Source: Alphaproteobacteria bacterium (GTDB taxonomy: Bacteria; Pseudomonadota; Alphaproteobacteria; ATCC43930; CGMCC-115725). Taken from it: a stretch of DNA of 64,000 bases. Where the stretch lies: NCBI GenBank assembly GCA_028871055.1, contig JAGWON010000016.1, forward strand, positions 1 through 64,000. The letters are read 5' to 3'. The position numbers were made by a program, and so were the translations under genes. Positions 17,366-27,260 of the stretch are shown in pieces (position 1 is the first letter of the stretch; each line of letters starts with the position of its first letter). The notes beneath the pieces are model-generated. The model was not told the DNA's origin. It saw only the letters and a list, made by a program, of their open reading frames with translations, and ran no database searches.

Positions 17366-18709
17366 TTAGCTCTTCGCCTGGAGGCGCTGGCGCGCCGGGG
17401 CGGCGGCACGCCGGCCGATGCTGAAGTAGTGGAAGCCGGCTTCGGCCATGTCCGCCGGCTTGTAGATGTTGCGCAGGTCGATGATGGTCGGCGTCTTCAG
17501 CAGCGACTTGACGCGATCGAGGTCGAGGGCGCGGAACTCGTTCCACTCGGTGATGATGACGAGGGCGTGCGCACCCTCCATCGCCTCGTAGCTGCTGGTG
17601 CAGAACGTGACGCTGGAGAGCAGTTTCTTCGCTTCGTTCGTGCCTTCGGGGTCGAAGGCGCGGACGGTGGCGCCGCCCTGTTGCAGTGCGGGAATGATCG
17701 CCAGGCTCGGGCTGTCGCGCATATCGTCGGTGTTGGGCTTGAAGGTCAATCCCAGCACGGCGACGGTCTTGCCCTTCACGCTGCCGCCGCAGGCCTGGAC
17801 GATGCGCTCGGCCATGTGCGCCTTGCGGGCGTCATTCGAGGCCACCACCGTCTCGACGATGCTGAGCGGTGCACCCGCCTCCTGTGCGGTCCTAACCAGC
17901 GCCAGGCAGTCCTTGGGAAAGCACGAGCCGCCGAAGCCCGGGCCGGCATGGAGGAACTTGCGGCCGATGCGGCCGTCGAGGCCGATGCCGCGCGCCACGT
18001 CCTGCACGTCGGCGCCGACCTTCTCGCACAGATCGGCGACCTGGTTGATGAAGGTGATCTTGGTCGCGAGGAAGCTGTTGGCGGCGTACTTGATCAGCTC
18101 GGCGGTTTCGAGCGAGGTGAAGAGGATCGGTTTTTCGATGAGGGAGAGCGGACGGTAGAGCTCGCGCATCACGCCGGCGGCGCGCTCGCTGTCGGTGCCG
18201 ATCACCACCCGGTCGGGCCGCATGAAATCCTCGATCGCCGAGCCCTCGCGCAGGAATTCGGGATTGGAGACGACGTCGAACTTCGCCTCGGGCAGATGCT
18301 TGCGCAGGATGTCGGCGACCTTGCGGCCGGTGCCGACCGGCACGGTCGATTTGGTGACGACGACGGTATAGTCCTTGACGGACTTGGCGATCGCCTCGGC
18401 GGCGGCGAAGACGTAGCTGAGGTCGGCGTGGCCGTCGCCGCGGCGCGACGGCGTGCCGACGGCAATGAACACGGCGTCGGCGCCCTCGACCGCCTCGGCC
18501 AGGTCGGTGGCGAAGCGCAACCGGCCATTGGCGACGTTCGACTGCACGATCTGGTCGAGCCTGGGCTCGAAGATCGGGATTTCGCCGTTCTTCAAGCGCG
18601 CGATCTTGGCCGCATCGTTGTCGATGCAGGTCACCTCGACGCCGAACTCGGAAAAGCACGCGCCCGAAACCAGGCCGACATAGCCGCTGCCGATGACCGC
18701 AATCCGCAT
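17366..18709 (-). CDS. ugd: UDP-glucose 6-dehydrogenase
   Basis: A 447-residue enzyme oxidising UDP-glucose to UDP-glucuronate with two NAD+. The N-terminal NAD site is IGSGYVGLVSGACFSEFG. The catalytic cysteine is in GPGFGGSCFPKD at about residue 266. The C-terminal UDP-binding domain has LGLTFKPNTDDMRDSP. All catalytic elements are present. It heads the route to UDP-xylose (next gene) and UDP-galacturonate (epimerase at 8738). The C-terminus ends in a short basic tail. Confidence 0.95.
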   Translation of the reverse strand: MRIAVIGSGYVGLVSGACFSEFGVEVTCIDNDAAKIARLKNGEIPIFEPRLDQIVQSNVANGRLRFATDLAEAVEGADAVFIAVGTPSRRGDGHADLSYVFAAAEAIAKSVKDYTVVVTKSTVPVGTGRKVADILRKHLPEAKFDVVSNPEFLREGSAIEDFMRPDRVVIGTDSERAAGVMRELYRPLSLIEKPILFTSLETAELIKYAANSFLATKITFINQVADLCEKVGADVQDVARGIGLDGRIGRKFLHAGPGFGGSCFPKDCLALVRTAQEAGAPLSIVETVVASNDARKAHMAERIVQACGGSVKGKTVAVLGLTFKPNTDDMRDSPSLAIIPALQQGGATVRAFDPEGTNEAKKLLSSVTFCTSSYEAMEGAHALVIITEWNEFRALDLDRVKSLLKTPTIIDLRNIYKPADMAEAGFHYFSIGRRAAAPARQRLQAKS

Positions 18710-18901
18710 TCCGGAAACTCCCGCTCGCCGAAGCTACAAACGTCGCCACGCGGCGAAAATTCCGCGTGCCGTGAATTGACCGCAATTCCCCGGCGTTACC
18801 GTCCCGCTGCGGTCGCCGGCCGGCATCGTCCCGACTCCGGCGACTAAACCCCAACGGCCCGACGATATCAAGCAAAGCACAGATTTATGAAGGACTTGTG
18901 G

Positions 18902-21007
18902 CTACGCGCCGGTGGCAGTGTCCGGCATGATCGGCACCGCCGCGCCCAGCCGCTGGCGCCGAGCGATGAGCATAGCTACGCCGTAGAATGCCGCAACCAA
19001 CAGCAGCAATGCCCGATAGCCGAGCGCCAGTGCAGCGTACTCGAGCAAACCGCCGGCAAGAATGCCGAGCAGATTGGCGGCAAAGGCACTATCGGCGTGC
19101 GTGGTATCTCGGAACGATCGGCTGAATACAATGTTGGCGATGAAGATGGGCGCGAAAGTCACCGCGCTGGCCAGCGCATATCGGACTGGCACCGAGCCAA
19201 TCTCGAGCATCGCGCCAATGGGCACGAAATAACTCACGGCCAGGCACGCAAACAGCAAGGCGTAGAGCGGGCCGGTACGCTGCAGCTGGAGGCGCGCGTT
19301 GATCAGGATGGCGAGCAGGACGCTCGACAGAATGGCGAAGAAGACCAGCGCATTTACCATCCAGGTTGTGCCGAACAGTAACGCAAACGTCACTAGGCTA
19401 CGGGTCTCAAGCAGCATGAAGGCAGCGCCGAGAAAGAAGAAATGCCAGCCGAAATTCCGCCGCGCCGCCGCCGGCGTCATCGTGCCGATCATAGCGAGGG
19501 CGATGACGATGACCATCATGCCGCCGAAGATATAGATGCTGGGCAATGCGGGCTTCACCATGTAGACAAACGGCCAATCGTCGCTCGATGGGGCAATGGT
19601 CGGATCGCCAACCAAGCGGCCGTCGCCGATCATCGGCAAGGCGCCGTGAATGTGGGCCGGTACAGCGGCCGGTGGCTCGACGTAAGGATGTCGATAGGCG
19701 GCAGACAGCGCGGCGAGACGCGGTCCTTCCATGAAGACTGCCGCTCTGCCCCAGGAGCCGTAGGTCGTCACGTAGGGAGGCTCCCCGAACACCCCGTCCA
19801 GCATGCTCGCAAGCTTCTGGATCAACCAATCCTGCCGGTAATAGTTGTACATAACTAACAGACCGTCATGGCTCAGATGCGCGCGCGCCTGGCGGATCGC
19901 TTCCGTCGTATAGAGGAAGCTTTCGAGCCTCAGATTGCCATGAGTCGAGGTCAGGGTGAGAGAATCGGTCAGCGCCAAGATGATGAGATCGTAGCGCGCG
20001 TCGGTGCGGCGCAGGAAGGCGCGACCGTCGTCGATATGCATGGTGACGCGTGGGTCGGCGTAAGGATGGTCCGGATTGAGCGTGCGGCCCAGGGCATAGA
20101 GTTGCGGATCGATTTCGACCGCGTCGACGTGTTGTGCGCCGTGAGCTAGAGCTACCGCGACATCCGTACCTGTCCCGGCGCCGATGACCAGAACGCGTTT
20201 GAATGAGGGCTGGCCGAGCAGGTCATAGGCTCGGAAATAGAAATCTTCGCGCTGCTGGAAGGGCGCAGCTTCCTGATGCGCGATGTTGTTGACCGAAATG
20301 ATGTAGCCGTTCTTGGTCTCGTTCGGCGTGACGATGATTCGGTAATAGGGCGACCAGACGTTCGGCATGCCGGCCACGAGAACGATCACGAGCGTGCCGG
20401 CGAGCGCAAAAGCGGCGAAGCGCTTGTCCTTTCCGGCGATCAGCGGCCAGCCAGCGCAGGCGAACACGCCGAACCAGATGACCGGTTGAAGTGACAGATA
20501 GGCGAGCAGGGCGAACGAGGCGATTCCCGCCAAGCTGCCCAGGATGTCTACGGCATAAGCGCGCAACGGCGGGAGTGACGCTAGCAAACGTCCGAGCTCC
20601 GCTCCGAGCGGAGCGAAAACGGCTGCCACCAGGACGACGATTACCGGCAGGACGTAGTAGTTCTCGTGCGCCGCCGCTCGTTCGCCTGCGCCGTAAAACA
20701 GGACATTCGTGCTGTGGATGTCGAAGGTGAACTGGTTGACGACGACGAAACCGACCAGGCACAGCAGCAGGATCGGCAGCGACGGCAGGCTGAAGCGGCT
20801 GGCCTTGACAGTCAGGATTCCGACGCCCGAGCCGAGCAGCGAGGCGAGGAGGATATAGTTGGTGAAAAAGCCCAGCATCCGGACATACGACGGGATCCAG
20901 CGGATCAGGATGAGTTCAAGGAAGAGGATGGCGAAGCTAGTTAAGAATAGACGCCGATAGCGCGGATCGCGCGACGAGAGGAGCTGATCTTGCCGCGCCG
21001 GCGTCAT
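18902..21007 (-). CDS. multi-pass membrane protein with a spermidine-synthase-like (SAM-fold) domain
   Basis: A 701-residue protein. N-terminal hydrophobic helices span roughly residues 18-215 and C-terminal ones roughly 487-680. Between them, about residues 255-430, is a Rossmann domain like that of spermidine synthases: GAGTGTD at 276-282, EIDP at 298-301, DDGRAFLRR at 326-334, and LALTDS in the place of the aminopropyltransferase motif. A small soluble polyamine synthase would lack the membrane parts. The reaction is unknown. The gene sits between UDP-glucose dehydrogenase and galE, so a role in envelope or glycan biology is possible. ATG 21007 is chosen because earlier residues are not conserved-looking. 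Confidence 0.8.
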   Translation of the reverse strand: MTPARQDQLLSSRDPRYRRLFLTSFAILFLELILIRWIPSYVRMLGFFTNYILLASLLGSGVGILTVKASRFSLPSLPILLLCLVGFVVVNQFTFDIHSTNVLFYGAGERAAAHENYYVLPVIVVLVAAVFAPLGAELGRLLASLPPLRAYAVDILGSLAGIASFALLAYLSLQPVIWFGVFACAGWPLIAGKDKRFAAFALAGTLVIVLVAGMPNVWSPYYRIIVTPNETKNGYIISVNNIAHQEAAPFQQREDFYFRAYDLLGQPSFKRVLVIGAGTGTDVAVALAHGAQHVDAVEIDPQLYALGRTLNPDHPYADPRVTMHIDDGRAFLRRTDARYDLIILALTDSLTLTSTHGNLRLESFLYTTEAIRQARAHLSHDGLLVMYNYYRQDWLIQKLASMLDGVFGEPPYVTTYGSWGRAAVFMEGPRLAALSAAYRHPYVEPPAAVPAHIHGALPMIGDGRLVGDPTIAPSSDDWPFVYMVKPALPSIYIFGGMMVIVIALAMIGTMTPAAARRNFGWHFFFLGAAFMLLETRSLVTFALLFGTTWMVNALVFFAILSSVLLAILINARLQLQRTGPLYALLFACLAVSYFVPIGAMLEIGSVPVRYALASAVTFAPIFIANIVFSRSFRDTTHADSAFAANLLGILAGGLLEYAALALGYRALLLLVAAFYGVAMLIARRQRLGAAVPIMPDTATGA

Positions 21008-21264
21008 GGTGTCCCTTGTAGCTGTGGCATGAGTTATTCGGATTCGGGGTGGAGAACCTGGCGCCCGTCGCCAGACGCGCCGGCCAGTATTATTTCGGCG
21101 CGATGAAGGCGTGGTTAACGGCCGTGCCGTCACAGCCCGGCTGGCGCGGCCTCGCCGCCTCGTACGCACCCCGCTCGGCTTGCCCGGCGACGGGAATCCG
21201 TCGTAAACACAGGCATTTCCGGAACAATCGGGCGCACTGGCCCGTTGTCGCTCGCAGGGAAGCC

Positions 21265-22278
21265 ATGAACAAGACGATCCTGGTGACCGGTGGCGCCGGC
21301 TATATCGGCAGCCATGCATGCAAGGCGCTGGCCAAAGCCGGATACGAGCCGGTGGCTTATGACAGCCTGGTGCGCGGCCATCGCGACGCGGTGCGCTGGG
21401 GACCGCTGGTCGAGGGCGACCTCGCCGACCGCGCCCTACTGGCGGCGACGCTCAAACGCTACCGCATTGCCGCGGTGATGCATTTCGCGGCCTTCGCCTA
21501 TGTCGAGGAATCGGTGCGCGATCCGGTGCTCTATTTCCGCAACAACGTCGTCAACAGCCTCGGCCTGTTCGAGGCGATGCGCGAGGCCAACGCAACGCAG
21601 ATCGTGTTTTCCTCGACCTGTGCCACCTATGGCGTGCCCGAGCGCGTGCCCATTTCCGAAGACGCGCCGCAGCGCCCCGTCAATCCCTACGGCGAGGGCA
21701 AGCTGATGGTCGAGCGTGCCCTCCACTGGCTCGACGCGGCGTACGGCCTCAAGCACGTGGCCTTACGCTACTTCAACGCCGCCGGCGCCGATCCCGACGG
21801 CGAGATCGGCGAGGACCACGATCCCGAAACCCACCTCATTCCCCTGATCCTCCAGACCGCGCTGCAGCAGCGCGCCCAGATCTCCATCTACGGCACCGAC
21901 TACCCGACGCCGGACGGCAGCGCGGTGCGCGATTACATCCACGTACAGGACCTGGCCGAGGCACATGTCCGCGCGCTGCAATACCTGGCCGAGGGCGGCG
22001 CCAGCGTCGCGCTCAATCTCGGCACCGGCACCGGCCACTCGGTACGCGAGGCGATCGCCTGCGCCGAGCGCGTCACCGGACTCAGCATCCCGCAGCGCGA
22101 GGCGCCGCGCCGCGCCGGCGATCCACCGATCCTGGTCGCCGATGCGCGCCGCGCTCACGCAGTCCTCGGTTGGCAGGCGCACCTGTCCGATCTCGATACC
22201 ATCGTCGCGACCGCCTGGGCGTGGCACTCGGCGCGCGCCGCCAGCGCCGCGCCGGCACGCGGCGCCGCGGGCGGCTGA
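21265..22278 (+). CDS. galE: UDP-glucose 4-epimerase
   Basis: A 337-residue epimerase interconverting UDP-glucose and UDP-galactose with bound NAD+. TGGAGYIGSHACKAL is the nucleotide site. The catalytic Ser is in SSTCATYG, and the Tyr/Lys pair lies in NPYGEGKLMVE. YFNAAGADPDGEIGE and YPTPDGSAVRDYIHV are GalE-specific segments. The start at 21265 directly precedes the Rossmann strand. Its stop overlaps the start of the glycosidase-glycosyltransferase gene (TGATG), so the two are translated together. Confidence 0.94.
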   Translation: MNKTILVTGGAGYIGSHACKALAKAGYEPVAYDSLVRGHRDAVRWGPLVEGDLADRALLAATLKRYRIAAVMHFAAFAYVEESVRDPVLYFRNNVVNSLGLFEAMREANATQIVFSSTCATYGVPERVPISEDAPQRPVNPYGEGKLMVERALHWLDAAYGLKHVALRYFNAAGADPDGEIGEDHDPETHLIPLILQTALQQRAQISIYGTDYPTPDGSAVRDYIHVQDLAEAHVRALQYLAEGGASVALNLGTGTGHSVREAIACAERVTGLSIPQREAPRRAGDPPILVADARRAHAVLGWQAHLSDLDTIVATAWAWHSARAASAAPARGAAGG

Positions 22279-24872
22279 TGGCGATCGAGGCGACCGACCG
22301 CAGCATCGCGCTGCCGGGCGCCACGGCCGCGGGCGCGCCGATCCGGGTCTCGGGCAAGTTCTTCTTCCAGGGCGAATCCAAGTTCTTCGTCAAGGGCGTG
22401 ACCTACGGACCCTTTCCGCCAGCGCCGCACGGCACGCAGTTCCCGGTACGCGAAACCGTCAAGCGCGACTTCGCGCTGATGGCAGAGATGGGCGCCAATA
22501 CCGTGCGCGTCTTTACCGCGCCGCCCGTCTGGCTCTTGGATGAGGCGCACCAAGCCGGGCTCAAGGTTCTGGCCGGCATTCCCTGGTCGCAGCACGTCAC
22601 CTTTCTCGACGATCCGGCGATCGAGGCCGAGGTGGTGCGCGGCGTCAGCGCCGCGATTCGCGCAATCAAGGGCCATCCTGCACTCTTCGCGTATCTGATC
22701 GGCAACGAAATTCCGCCCGACATGGTGCGCTGGCACGGGCCGGATCGCGTGCGCGGCTTTCTGAAGCGCCTCGCCGCCGCCGCCAAGGAAATCGATCCCG
22801 GTCGGCTCGTCAGCTACGCCAACTTTCCCTCGACCGAATACCTGACGATCGATTTCGGCGATTTCCTCTGCTTCAACGTCTATCTGCACCAGGAGCCGGC
22901 GTTCCGACGCTATCTGTCGCGCCTCCACAACCTGGCGCTCGACCGGCCGCTGGTGCTGACCGAGTTCGGCATGGATTCGACGCGGGAAGGGGAAGAGGCG
23001 CAAGCGCGGACGCTCGCCTGGCAGATCCGCACCGCCTTCGAGATGGGCTGTGCCGGCGCCTTCGTCTTCGCCTGGACCGACGAATGGTTCACCGGCGGAC
23101 ATCTGATCGAGGACTGGGCCTTCGGCTTGGTCGATCGCGGGCGCCAGAAGAAGCCGGCATTTCACGCCGTCGCCGCGTGCTATCGCGGATCGATGCCGCC
23201 GCCGCCGCCGCGCACGCCGCGCGTCTCCGTGGTGGTGTGCACCTACAATGCCGAGCGCACGATGAACGCGTGTCTCGAATCGCTCGAGAAGCAGCGCTAT
23301 CCCGATTACGAGGTCATCGTGGTCAACGACGGCTCCACCGACCGCACGTTGGCGATCTCGGAGGCGTTTCCGTTCTGCCGCATCGTCAGCCAGCCCAACA
23401 AGGGCCTGTCGGTCGCGCGCAACGTGGGCGCCGAGGCCGCCACGGGCGAAATCGTCGCCTATACCGACAGCGATTGCGTCGTCGATCCCGACTGGCTGAC
23501 CTATCTGGTGGCGCGCATGGAAGCGGCAAGCTTGCACGCCTGCGGCGGGCCCAACTTCCCGCCGCACGAGGACAACATGGTCGCGGCGGCGGTGGCGGTG
23601 TCGCCCGGCGGTCCGACCCACGTGCTGCTGTCCGACGACACCGCCGAGCACATCGCCGGCTGCAACATGGCATTCCGGCGCGACACGCTGCTGAAGCTCG
23701 GCGGCTTCGATCCGGTGTTCCGTGCCGCCGGCGACGACATCGACATCTGCTGGCGCTTCCAGGATGCCGGCTACACGATCGGGTTCGCGCCGGCGGCGAT
23801 GGTTTGGCATTTCCGCCGCAACACGATCGGCGCCTATGTCGGGCAGCAGAAGGGCTACGGCAAGGCCGAGGCGCTGGTCTATTCCAAGCATCCGTTCCGG
23901 TTCAACCTGTTCGGCCAGGCGAAGTGGCTTGGCCGCATCTACGGCGACCTGTCGACCGCGCTGCTGCTGTCGCGGCGGCCGCTGATCTATTCCGGCGTCT
24001 TCGGCCGCGGCCTGTTCCAGACGCTCTACGAGCCGTCATCCTCGCTGGCGCAATACCTGCCGCTGACCTTCGAGTGGAACGTCGTCGCGATCGTGCTGGC
24101 GTTGGTCGGCATCGTCGGCGGTGGCTGGATGTGGCTGCTGATCGTGCCGATCGTCATCACCTGGGTGATGTGCGTCAACGGCGCGCTCAAGGCGCCGATC
24201 GACAAGCGCTTCCGCGGCGTCAGGGCGCGTGTCCTGATCGCGCTGCTGATCTATCTCGGCCCGCTGCTGCGCGGCTGGGAACGGCTCAAGTGGCGCTTCC
24301 GCGAAGTCGAGGCCGCCGAGCACGCGCATTTCGAGCCGGTCGGGCCGACGCCAATGCATACATCGCGCCGGTCGTGGCGCGAGCGCGCGTTCTATCTCTC
24401 CTATTGGAGCGAGAAGGGCGACGAGAAGGAGCTGTTGCTCGGCGGACTGATGCGCTTCCTGGTGCCGCAGAAATATTTTGTCATCCCCGACCAGGGCTGG
24501 GACGAATGGGACCTCAAGATCGCGCGCGGCCTGTGGAGCCGCGCCCTGGTGCTGGTCTGCGTGGAGAACCACGGCGGCGCCAAGCGGTTGCTGCGCGTGC
24601 GCTGCGCCATGCGGCTGTCGCGGTTGTCGGCCTTCCTGCTGCGCGCCTGGGCGGCGGCGACGGCGGCGGCGCTGATCCTCGACGCGCCGATGGCGGCGAC
24701 GGTGATCGGCGTGCTCGGCCTGAGCCAGACGGCGCTGATCGCCTATCGCACGCTCGAGTTCGGCCGCCTGATGCACGGCATCATCGAGACCGTGGCGCGG
24801 CGCGAAGGCCTCATGCCGCTCGAGCCGGCGGGAACGCCGCCAGCCGAGAGGCTGACGCAGGCTGCGGAATAG
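22278..24872 (+). CDS. fusion of a glycoside-hydrolase-like TIM barrel and a family 2 glycosyltransferase, membrane-bound
   Basis: An 864-residue two-domain protein. Residues 25-300 resemble a GH2/GH5-type barrel: the acid/base Glu is in IGNE (141-144) and the nucleophile Glu in LTEFG (227-231). Residues 315-560 are a GT2 glycosyltransferase: VSVVVCTYN, the nucleotide Asp in VNDGSTD, the metal motif DSD at 397-399, and GDDIDICWR later. Hydrophobic helices follow near 615-665 and around 800. It probably builds or trims a polysaccharide at the inner membrane. It is coupled by overlap to galE and followed within 2 bp by an ABC exporter. Confidence 0.85.
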   Translation: MAIEATDRSIALPGATAAGAPIRVSGKFFFQGESKFFVKGVTYGPFPPAPHGTQFPVRETVKRDFALMAEMGANTVRVFTAPPVWLLDEAHQAGLKVLAGIPWSQHVTFLDDPAIEAEVVRGVSAAIRAIKGHPALFAYLIGNEIPPDMVRWHGPDRVRGFLKRLAAAAKEIDPGRLVSYANFPSTEYLTIDFGDFLCFNVYLHQEPAFRRYLSRLHNLALDRPLVLTEFGMDSTREGEEAQARTLAWQIRTAFEMGCAGAFVFAWTDEWFTGGHLIEDWAFGLVDRGRQKKPAFHAVAACYRGSMPPPPPRTPRVSVVVCTYNAERTMNACLESLEKQRYPDYEVIVVNDGSTDRTLAISEAFPFCRIVSQPNKGLSVARNVGAEAATGEIVAYTDSDCVVDPDWLTYLVARMEAASLHACGGPNFPPHEDNMVAAAVAVSPGGPTHVLLSDDTAEHIAGCNMAFRRDTLLKLGGFDPVFRAAGDDIDICWRFQDAGYTIGFAPAAMVWHFRRNTIGAYVGQQKGYGKAEALVYSKHPFRFNLFGQAKWLGRIYGDLSTALLLSRRPLIYSGVFGRGLFQTLYEPSSSLAQYLPLTFEWNVVAIVLALVGIVGGGWMWLLIVPIVITWVMCVNGALKAPIDKRFRGVRARVLIALLIYLGPLLRGWERLKWRFREVEAAEHAHFEPVGPTPMHTSRRSWRERAFYLSYWSEKGDEKELLLGGLMRFLVPQKYFVIPDQGWDEWDLKIARGLWSRALVLVCVENHGGAKRLLRVRCAMRLSRLSAFLLRAWAAATAAALILDAPMAATVIGVLGLSQTALIAYRTLEFGRLMHGIIETVARREGLMPLEPAGTPPAERLTQAAE

Positions 24873-24873
24873 C

Positions 24874-26655
24874 ATGGGGCTGCTGGCGAAGCTGCTGCCG
24901 TTTCTGCGGCCCTATCGGCTGACCTTCGCCTGGGCGCTGCTCCAGGTATTCGTCATCGCCGGCTTCAACCTGCTGAAGCCGTGGCCACTACAGCTGGTGA
25001 TCGACGACGTGCTCGGCGGCAAGCGGGTGACGCTGCCGGGACTCGCCGGCCTTTCCACCGCGACGCTGCTCATCGTCGCTTGCGTCGGCCTGGTCGTCGT
25101 CAATCTCGGCGCCGGCCTGCTCGAATTCCTGCACAACCGCACGACCATCGCGGTCGGCCAGAACATGGTCAACGACCTGCGCGGCGCGCTCTATGCCCAA
25201 CTCCAGCGCCTGTCGCTCGCCTTCCACGGCCGGCAGAAGGTGGGCGACCTGATGCACCGCATCACCGCCGACGCCTTCGCCGTCCAGACCATGCTGATGA
25301 ATGGGCTGCTGCCGATCCTCTCGGCGGTGATTCTGCTCGCCGGGATGCTGGCGGTGCTGATCCCGCTCGACGCCACGCTGACGCTGGTCTCGCTCACCGT
25401 CGTGCCGGCGCTGTTCGTGCTGATCGGCGCGTTCAACCGCAAGATCACCGTCATCGCCACCGAGGTGCGCGAGCGCGAGACGCTGGTCTATTCGCTCGTC
25501 CAGTGGGCGATGCAGTCGATCAAGATCGTCCAGGCCTTCACCCAGGAGGAGGTCGAATATCGCCGCTTCATGGGCGCGAGCGAGGCGAGCCTCGGCGCGA
25601 CGCTGCGGCTCTACGGCTGGCAGACGCTCTATTCGGCGATGGTCAACGGCTTGATCGCTGCCGGTACTGCCGCCGTCGTCTATGTTGGCGCGCGCACCGT
25701 GCTCCAGGGCGAGCTCACCATCGGCCAGCTCGTCGTGTTCATCTCGTACCTGGCGCAGCTCTACGCGCCGGTGAATCAGCTGACTCAGAGCTGGGGCCTG
25801 ATCGCCGGTGCGCGCGTCGGCGCCACGCGCTGTTTCGAGATCCTCGAGGTCGAGGCCGACCTCAAGGACGGATCGCGCAGCTTCCCGCTCGCGGGTACCC
25901 GCGGCGACGTCGAATGGCGGCGCGTCAGCTTCCGCTATCGCAGCGACATGCCGGTGCTGCACGACGTCGAGCTGCGCGTCGCTGCCGGCACCAAGGTCGC
26001 GGTGGTCGGGCCGTCGGGCGCCGGCAAGTCGACGCTGCTGTCGCTGCTGCCGCGCTTCTTCGATCCCGCGAGCGGCAGCGTGCTGATCGACGGCGTCGAC
26101 GTACGCGACTACACGCTCAAGTCGCTGCGCCGGCAGATCGCCATGGTGCTCCAGCCGCCGCTCATCTTCCCGATGGCGGTGCGCGCCAACATCGCCTACG
26201 GCCGGCCCGAAGCGACCGACATCGAGATCATCGAGGCCGCACGGCTTGCTCGCATCGACGACGTGATCGCGCACCTGCCGCAGGGCTACGACACCGTACT
26301 CGGCGAAACCGCGACGATGTCCGAGGGCGAGAAGCAGCGGCTCACCATCGCCCGCGCCATCCTGCGCGACGCGCCGATCCTGGTGCTCGACGAGCCGACA
26401 TCGGCCTTGGATGTCGAGACCGAGGCGCTGGTGATGGAGGGTCTCAATCGCCTGACGCGCGGCCGCACCACCTTCATCATCGCCCACCGGCTATCGACCG
26501 TACGCAATGCCGACCTGATCGTGGTGCTGAAGAACGGCGTCCTCGTCGAGCAGGGCAGCTTTGCGGCGCTGACGGCGAAAGGCGGCGCCTTCGCCGAACT
26601 CTACAACGCCCAGTTCTTCGCCACGCCCGCGGCCGCCGTGCAGAAGAGCGCCTAG
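24874..26655 (+). CDS. ABC transporter, fused permease and ATPase (exporter type)
   Basis: A 593-residue half-transporter expected to dimerise. Six hydrophobic helices fill residues 15-310. The ATPase domain has Walker A GPSGAGKS near residue 380, signature MSEGEKQR (a variant of LSGGQ), Walker B ILVLDEPTSALD and the switch His in IIAHRLST. It lies one base after the glycosidase-glycosyltransferase gene, so a lipid-linked or free glycan is a likely cargo; a drug cargo cannot be excluded. Its TAG stop shares bases with the TAG of the convergent gene (CTAG at 26652-26655). Confidence 0.92.
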   Translation: MGLLAKLLPFLRPYRLTFAWALLQVFVIAGFNLLKPWPLQLVIDDVLGGKRVTLPGLAGLSTATLLIVACVGLVVVNLGAGLLEFLHNRTTIAVGQNMVNDLRGALYAQLQRLSLAFHGRQKVGDLMHRITADAFAVQTMLMNGLLPILSAVILLAGMLAVLIPLDATLTLVSLTVVPALFVLIGAFNRKITVIATEVRERETLVYSLVQWAMQSIKIVQAFTQEEVEYRRFMGASEASLGATLRLYGWQTLYSAMVNGLIAAGTAAVVYVGARTVLQGELTIGQLVVFISYLAQLYAPVNQLTQSWGLIAGARVGATRCFEILEVEADLKDGSRSFPLAGTRGDVEWRRVSFRYRSDMPVLHDVELRVAAGTKVAVVGPSGAGKSTLLSLLPRFFDPASGSVLIDGVDVRDYTLKSLRRQIAMVLQPPLIFPMAVRANIAYGRPEATDIEIIEAARLARIDDVIAHLPQGYDTVLGETATMSEGEKQRLTIARAILRDAPILVLDEPTSALDVETEALVMEGLNRLTRGRTTFIIAHRLSTVRNADLIVVLKNGVLVEQGSFAALTAKGGAFAELYNAQFFATPAAAVQKSA

Positions 26656-27260
26656 GTCGCCGCCGCGATCTGCAGCGAGCCGTCGTAGATCATCTGCAGC
26701 GCGACGAAGGCGACGATGGCGAGGCCGAGCCACGCGATCCAGCGGTGCCGCTCGAGCAGTTTCGCGAGCGCGTGCGAGGCGACCGCCATCAGCGCCACCG
26801 ACAGCACCAGGCCGCCAGCCAGCACCCAGAGATGGTTGCGCGCCGTGCCGGCCACCGCCAGCACGTTGTCGAGCGACATCGACAGATCGGCGAGCGCGAT
26901 GCGCAGCGCCGCGGCGGCGACACCCCGGCGGCGCGCCCGCGCGTGCGCCGCGGCCGCGCCCTGGGCGTGGAAGGCGTGCAAATCGCGGTAGAGCTTCCAC
27001 GCCACCCACAGCAGCAGGATGCCGCCGGCGAGCGTCAGGCCGATGATCGCCAGCAGGTCGATGGCGATCAGCGCCAGCCCGATGCGCAGCGCCGTGGCGA
27101 CGGCGATGCCGACGATCATCACCCGGCGGCGCATCTCGCGCGGCAGCAGCGCCGCTGCCATGCCGACGACCACGGCGTTGTCGCCCGCCAGCACCACGTC
27201 GATGATGACGACCGAGACGAAAGCGCCGAGTGCGCCCCAGTTGGCGAAGGAAAATGCCAT
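26652..27260 (-). CDS. TerC/YjbE-family integral membrane protein
   Basis: A 202-residue membrane protein with about six or seven helices. Two acidic motifs typical of TerC/YjbE proteins are present: LAGDNAVVVG in the first helix and DLSMSLDNVLAVAG in the middle. Members have been linked to metal ion export, notably manganese, during membrane protein secretion. The start at 27260 (MAFSFANWG) is preferred over an ORF extension because only low-complexity residues lie upstream. It converges with the ABC exporter. Confidence 0.86.
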   Translation of the reverse strand: MAFSFANWGALGAFVSVVIIDVVLAGDNAVVVGMAAALLPREMRRRVMIVGIAVATALRIGLALIAIDLLAIIGLTLAGGILLLWVAWKLYRDLHAFHAQGAAAAHARARRRGVAAAALRIALADLSMSLDNVLAVAGTARNHLWVLAGGLVLSVALMAVASHALAKLLERHRWIAWLGLAIVAFVALQMIYDGSLQIAAAT

